From the NCBI RefSeq assembly GCF_001244545.1, contig NZ_LN852696.1, positions 1-64,000 of the forward strand: DNA of 64,000 bases, read 5' to 3'. Numbering within the stretch: position 1 is the stretch's first letter; each line of letters opens with the position of its first letter. Shown piece after piece: positions 60,642 to 64,000 of the stretch. A program made the translations under genes and the position numbers. Below the pieces are notes generated by a model, which saw nothing but the letters and a program-made list of their open reading frames with translations, ran no database searches and had not been told where the DNA came from. The DNA is from Candidatus Stoquefichus sp. SB1 (GTDB lineage Bacteria > Bacillota_I > Bacilli_A > Erysipelotrichales > Coprobacillaceae).

Positions 60642-61097
60642 ATGTATCAGGAATTATTGAATTTATTTGCTGAACAGTTAGAAAAGCAAGATCAACTCTC
60701 TAAATTAACAGAGAGTCACATTTTACATCCATATGGATATTCAGATGTTCACAGCATTGATTATATTGGAAAAAACAAAGATATGAATGTTACTAAACTC
60801 GCAGATTGCTTAAAAATGACGAGAGGGGCAGCTAGTAAGATTGTTAAACGCTTATTGCAACAAGAACTTATTGAAGTCTATACAAAAGAGAACAATAAAA
60901 AGGAAAAATATTATCGCTTAACAAAAAAAGGTCGAAAAATCTATAAAGAACATGAAAAAAGGCATCAGTTATGGATTAAACGTGATACCCAATTCTTTAA
61001 AAGATACTCAGCTATAGAAATTCAATATATTAAAGAATTTATGAAAGACTATAATCAGTATCTAGAAGAACAAATTGATGAGATTGGAAAAATGTAA
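60642..61097 (+). CDS. MarR-family regulator
   Basis: 151 residues from MYQELLNLF (ATG 60642, after GGAG); earlier in-frame codons lack a ribosome site. Winged-helix core with NVTKLADCLKMTRGAASKIVKRLL and KKEKYYRLTKKGRK. It is the partner of the cyclase gene and may bind the CCTATATTGT...ACAATATAGG repeat at the shared promoter. Ligand unknown. Confidence 0.9.
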   Translation: MYQELLNLFAEQLEKQDQLSKLTESHILHPYGYSDVHSIDYIGKNKDMNVTKLADCLKMTRGAASKIVKRLLQQELIEVYTKENNKKEKYYRLTKKGRKIYKEHEKRHQLWIKRDTQFFKRYSAIEIQYIKEFMKDYNQYLEEQIDEIGKM

Positions 61098-61140
61098 TAA
61101 ATAATTAGTGTTTTTTCTTAATTGCTAACAAAAAACGTAA

Positions 61141-61180
61141 AATGAAAAACATGAAGCTATTTTCTTCATATTTTTTCATT
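61141..61180. terminator. Bidirectional terminator between MarR and DegV genes
   Basis: AATGAAAAACATGAAG (61141-61156) pairs with CTTCATATTTTTTCATT (61164-61180), with one mismatch. Confidence 0.65.
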
Positions 61181-61193
61181 TCATTAAAAAGCA

Positions 61194-62033
61194 TTATTTG
61201 CTTATATAAGCAATTAAACGTGCACCAGGTCCAGCGTGTGTTCCAATAACAGGACCTACAAAGCCATGTAAAACTTCACCAAAGCCAAATTCATCACGAA
61301 GCGTTTGTTCAAATTTGTCTAAACCATCATCATGACCAGTATAACCAATACAAATAGGTTCATCAAAATCAATTTCACCATCTTCATGAATCAAATCAAT
61401 AATTTTACTTGTTGCTTTTTGAGTTCCACGTGCTTTCGCAAACATTTCAAGATTACCTTCTCTTAAACCAATAATAGGTTTGAACTTTAATAAAGTTCCT
61501 GCTGTTGCAGCTGTTTTTGATAAACGTCCACCTTTATATAAATATTCTAAAGTATCTACAAAAGCAACAATTCTAATTTTGTGTTTATAATCTTCTAAGA
61601 TATTGACAATATCTTTAACATCAGCACCAGAGTCTCTTAAACGAACAGCTTTTAAGACAAGTAATCTTAACATTTGAGTTGTAGCTAAACTATCAATAAC
61701 ATAAATATCATCATATTCAGCTAAGTCTTTAGCAATGTTTGCACTTTGATAAGTTCCACTGATTGTACTTGATAAAGTCATCACAATCACACTATCACCA
61801 GCTTTTTTCGCTTCTTCATAAAGGTTTAAAAATTCTTGAGGTGAAGGTTGTGAAGTTGTTGGTAACACTTCGCTACTTGCTAATAAATCGTAAAACTGTT
61901 GAGGCTGTAAATCAATTCTATCTTTATATTCTTTCCCATCAATAATGACTTTTAATGGAATAATATCAATATTTAATTCTTTGGCATAATCTAAATCAAT
62001 ATCAGCAGTTGAATCTGTAATTATTTTAATCAT
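61194..62033 (-). CDS. DegV-family fatty-acid-binding protein (FakB-like)
   Basis: 279 residues. DegV/EDD fold with IITDSTADIDLDYAKEL, EVLPTTSQPSPQEF (about 55), VMTLSSTISGTYQSA (about 85) and the C-terminal VGPVIGTHAGPGA (about 262), the fatty-acyl pocket signature. DegV/FakB proteins present fatty acids to the kinase FakA. FakA itself is not in the window, only an orphan C-terminal-like domain at 20074. Its start overlaps the MarR gene by 8 nt. Confidence 0.93.
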   Translation of the reverse strand: MIKIITDSTADIDLDYAKELNIDIIPLKVIIDGKEYKDRIDLQPQQFYDLLASSEVLPTTSQPSPQEFLNLYEEAKKAGDSVIVMTLSSTISGTYQSANIAKDLAEYDDIYVIDSLATTQMLRLLVLKAVRLRDSGADVKDIVNILEDYKHKIRIVAFVDTLEYLYKGGRLSKTAATAGTLLKFKPIIGLREGNLEMFAKARGTQKATSKIIDLIHEDGEIDFDEPICIGYTGHDDGLDKFEQTLRDEFGFGEVLHGFVGPVIGTHAGPGARLIAYISK

Positions 62034-62454
62034 TTTTATCTCCTTGTGTCATATGCATTCTGACTGTATGTAACATTTTTTCGAGAAGTTGTACTTCTTC
62101 AGGACTAAAAATATTTTCGATATCACCAAGAACTTTTTTAATAAAACGATCATTATCACGATAAAATACTAAGAACTTTTTTGTAACTTGTAAACGATAA
62201 GATCTTTTGTCTTCCTTACTTACTTCTTTAATAAGATAGCCTTTTTCAATAAGTTGATTAATTTTATATGTCGCATTGGGTTGAGAAATTCCCATATACT
62301 TAGCATATTCAAGAATAGTTGGATGTCCTAGCATATAAATAATATCTAGGCTAAATGCTTCTTGCATTGTTAATTCAGTTGAATTCGCACACATAGAGGC
62401 ATAGAAATTCATTTTGAAGAGGTTATAAACCGATTGAAATTCTTTAGTTAACAT
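62026..62454 (-). CDS. MarR-family regulator of degV, FabT-like context
   Basis: 142 residues. Winged helix with TILEYAKYMGISQPNATYKINQLIEKG and EDKRSYRLQVT. It is translationally coupled to degV. MarR-type FabT controls membrane lipid genes, so a fatty-acid-responsive role fits the DegV partner (inference). A perfect 20-bp palindrome covers its transcription start. Confidence 0.9.
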   Translation of the reverse strand: MLTKEFQSVYNLFKMNFYASMCANSTELTMQEAFSLDIIYMLGHPTILEYAKYMGISQPNATYKINQLIEKGYLIKEVSKEDKRSYRLQVTKKFLVFYRDNDRFIKKVLGDIENIFSPEEVQLLEKMLHTVRMHMTQGDKND

Positions 62455-62473
62455 GTTGCACCTCCTTTGATGA

Positions 62474-62493
62474 TACTTAAAATATTTTAAGTA
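62474..62493. promoter_or_regulatory. 20-bp palindromic operator of the MarR-degV operon
   Basis: Perfect palindrome TACTTAAAATATTTTAAGTA located just downstream of the -10 box. A second imperfect site (TTAAAATATTTGAA, 62531-62544) lies upstream of the -35 box. Confidence 0.75.
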
Positions 62494-62494
62494 C

Positions 62495-62522
62495 AGTATA
62501 ATCTATTTTTTATCATTGTCAA
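62495..62522 (-). promoter_or_regulatory. Promoter of the MarR-degV operon
   Basis: Minus strand TTGACA (62522-62517), 16 bp, TATACT (62500-62495). Confidence 0.85.
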
Positions 62523-62544
62523 CTAAATAATTAAAATATTTGAA

Positions 62545-63018
62545 TTAAATGAAATAAAAAAGTAAAGCAATAATCACAGAAACCAAAACGTCACTTATAT
62601 AATGAACACCAGCTAAAATCCGACAAAGACTCATCATACTTGCTACAATCAATGCAAAAACACCAAGATAAAGATTAACAGGTAAACAGACTAATGCAAT
62701 AATAAAAGCACTCACAGTATGACGACTAGGGAATGATTCACCATGTTTATGACCAATAAGAGGCTGAATATTCATTGCATCATATGGTCGCGGACGATTC
62801 ACGATTTTTCTAAAAAGAGTGACAACACTAAATGCAGCCAATGGTTTCCAAATGGTTTCTATAAGTAAAGGATTCCCAGACCATAATAAGTATAAACATA
62901 CACAAGGATATATCATAAAGGTTATTAATGGAAAAAATTTTGTAATCAATAGAATCGTTTTTTCCAATAAAGGAAATTGACGAATATAAGCTAACATTGT
63001 TCTATAAAACGTTTCCAT
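62545..63018 (-). CDS. PAP2-family membrane phosphatase
   Basis: 157 residues, five to six membrane segments. The three PAP2 motifs are present: KIVNRPRP (about 70), SFPSRHT (about 95) and RILAGVHYISDV (about 133) with its catalytic His. It probably removes phosphate from undecaprenyl-pyrophosphate or phosphatidic acid/phosphatidylglycerol phosphate at the membrane (family knowledge). Start follows AAGGGTGATAGG. Monocistronic. Confidence 0.93.
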   Translation of the reverse strand: METFYRTMLAYIRQFPLLEKTILLITKFFPLITFMIYPCVCLYLLWSGNPLLIETIWKPLAAFSVVTLFRKIVNRPRPYDAMNIQPLIGHKHGESFPSRHTVSAFIIALVCLPVNLYLGVFALIVASMMSLCRILAGVHYISDVLVSVIIALLFYFI

Positions 63019-63106
63019 CCTATCACCCTTTCTTTCTTATTATAGCGAAAAGTATAGATAATGACAAACAAATTAAGGTAAGAATGTATACGTTATGAAA
63101 AACAAA

Positions 63107-63143
63107 AAGTTATACCTCTTTTTGTAAAGAATAAGTATAACTT
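63107..63143. terminator. Hairpin between the PAP2 and unknown genes
   Basis: AAGTTATAC pairs with GTATAACTT (9 bp, loop about 19 nt). No strong T run in either direction; may end the unknown gene at 63174. Confidence 0.4.
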
Positions 63144-63173
63144 AAAATGCATGGAATCATCTATAAATACGTA

Positions 63174-63599
63174 TTATTTTCGATTTTCAAAACGCTGTTT
63201 TTCAATAGAGGAAATAATATCCCAAAGAGTTTTTTGACTTGTTTCTATCTGATTGAAAATATGATAAGGATCTTTAATAACTAGAGATGATTTTTTCAAT
63301 ACTTGAATAAAAGAAATCAGTTCATCTCTAGTGGTATTATTGAAGAATATAGTAGTATCGACACTTGTTTGATTTTTAAGTTTTATAGTCAATGTTATAG
63401 TTATTGTTGAACTTCTAAAGAAATCCTGTATTCCATAAGTGACAAGACATTCTTGAATATCTTTAAAATAAAAGATCTGCTCCTGTTTCTTTCCTTTCAA
63501 TCTTTCAAGATTACTTAACAAATCATAATATATTATAACTTGTTGCTCATTATCAATAAGACATCCATGTTTTTTTGAACCAATTAAATATTTATTCAT
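63174..63599 (-). CDS. Protein of unknown function, 141 aa
   Basis: Mostly beta-strand (about 1-105: YLIGSKKHGCLIDNEQQVIIYYDLL, IFYFKDIQECLV, TITLTIKLKNQ, DTTIFFNNTT) followed by helices, a pattern like a PH-type fold. No signal peptide or membrane helix. AGGAGGAATT lies before the ATG. Family not recognised. The gene is alone on its strand, upstream of the divergent ychF, with a 236-nt spacer. Confidence 0.6.
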   Translation of the reverse strand: MNKYLIGSKKHGCLIDNEQQVIIYYDLLSNLERLKGKKQEQIFYFKDIQECLVTYGIQDFFRSSTITITLTIKLKNQTSVDTTIFFNNTTRDELISFIQVLKKSSLVIKDPYHIFNQIETSQKTLWDIISSIEKQRFENRK

Positions 63600-63835
63600 T
63601 TTTAATTCCTCCTATAATCTATATTATAATTGAATAATAAAAATCAATCCTATTTCTTAGCATGAAAAACAAATAAATATCATGGAGTACAATGATGAAT
63701 AATAAAAAGCTTTGAGTATATTTTCAAATCATCGTTTAAATATCTTTTATGTCTAAAGAACAATGCAGAGAGAAATGACTTGTATTTTAGAGTGTTTTTA
63801 GATAAAATGAATAGGAAGTTAAGGAGTGATATGAT

Positions 63836-64000
63836 ATGGCATTAACAGCAGGTATTGTGGGGTTACCAAACGTAGGAAAATCAACATTATTTAATGCAAT
63901 TACAAATGCACAAGTTGAAGCAGCGAATTATCCATTCGCAACGATTGATCCTAATGTAGGTGTGGTTGAAGTTCCAGATCATCGTTTAGATGAACTGACG
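63836..64000 (+). CDS. ychF: Redox-regulated P-loop ATPase YchF, 5' part
   Basis: First 55 codons of YchF/OLA1. The P-loop [11 protein letters not shown] (residues 9-19) and [12 protein letters not shown] switch region are diagnostic of this Obg-family ATPase, which binds the 50S subunit. ATG 63836 follows AAGGAGTG at 7 nt; a closer upstream ATG at 63831 is out of frame. The gene runs off the end of the window. Confidence 0.96.
   Translation, partial: MALTAGIVGLPNVGKSTLFNAITNAQVEAANYPFATIDPNVGVVEVPDHRLDELT

Overview
The window is chromosomal DNA from a low-GC Firmicute. The 16S rRNA, the codon usage (A/T-ending codons, few CTG/CCC) and the gene content (three phospho-beta-glucosidase/PTS loci, a ppGpp-free set of c-di-GMP genes, DegV, DUF951, YchF) fit a gut Erysipelotrichia/Coprobacillaceae-type organism. 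This placement is inference from the visible 16S and should be confirmed by alignment. No phage, insertion sequence, CRISPR array or tRNA gene was recognised.

Layout. 1-4990: a complete 16S-23S-5S rRNA operon without spacer tRNAs, ending in a strong terminator. 4985-7200: an MFS exporter divergent from an XRE regulator plus two small membrane proteins, sharing an operator-rich intergenic region. 7283-10441: a compact ATP-grasp / alpha-beta hydrolase / ATP-grasp triad that looks like an uncharacterised ligase pathway. 10625-13444: a PAS-GGDEF-EAL-PAS-PAS protein. 13484-14970: MgtE magnesium channel behind a leader with a 19-codon ORF and mutually exclusive hairpins. 15145-21264: beta-glucoside PTS locus 1 (EIIA, LicT antiterminator, EIIBC, NTF2-like protein, then GH1, an orphan FakA-type domain and an AEC transporter). 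21367-24586: a membrane GGDEF protein, NagA, and an XRE/SHOCT-like pair. 24738-30753: a FAD oxidoreductase, an ECF sigma/anti-sigma operon with a frameshifted anti-sigma gene, a CDF transporter, FolD, DUF951 and GNAT. 30783-34265: PadR/HAAS pair, RpiR regulator and an orphan CelB-type EIIC. 34487-38875: beta-glucoside PTS locus 2 (EIIA, LicT, EIIBC, GH1). 39175-41101: MATE exporter plus Cys-rich MarR. 41293-45282: LytS-type kinase, SARP-like response regulator and a CACHE-PAS-GGDEF protein. 45362-48715: OmpR regulator, ABC exporter and histidine kinase. 48742-57458: GH1/YczE divergent from an RpiR regulator, followed by an unusual operon of a TIM-barrel amidohydrolase relative, two paralogous neutral-ceramidase-like proteins and a IIA-IIB-IIC PTS permease. 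57538-61097: MFS transporter behind a structured leader, LysR, cyclase-family protein and MarR. 61194-63599: DegV/MarR, PAP2 and an unknown protein. The 5' end of ychF runs off the right edge.

Functionally the window is dominated by phosphotransferase uptake of beta-glycosides. Transcription antitermination is visible as four ribonucleic antiterminator/terminator pairs arranged two per locus, and two promoters carry catabolite-repression-like cre sequences. Many small regulator genes sit beside perfect palindromes that overlap their own promoters. The most promising undescribed systems are the ATP-grasp/hydrolase triad, the ceramidase-like PTS operon in which one paralogue has lost the metal-binding histidines, the proline-containing mgtE leader peptide, and the A-AAA-AAG frameshift in the anti-sigma gene. 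All calls are from reading the sequence; no database search was run.
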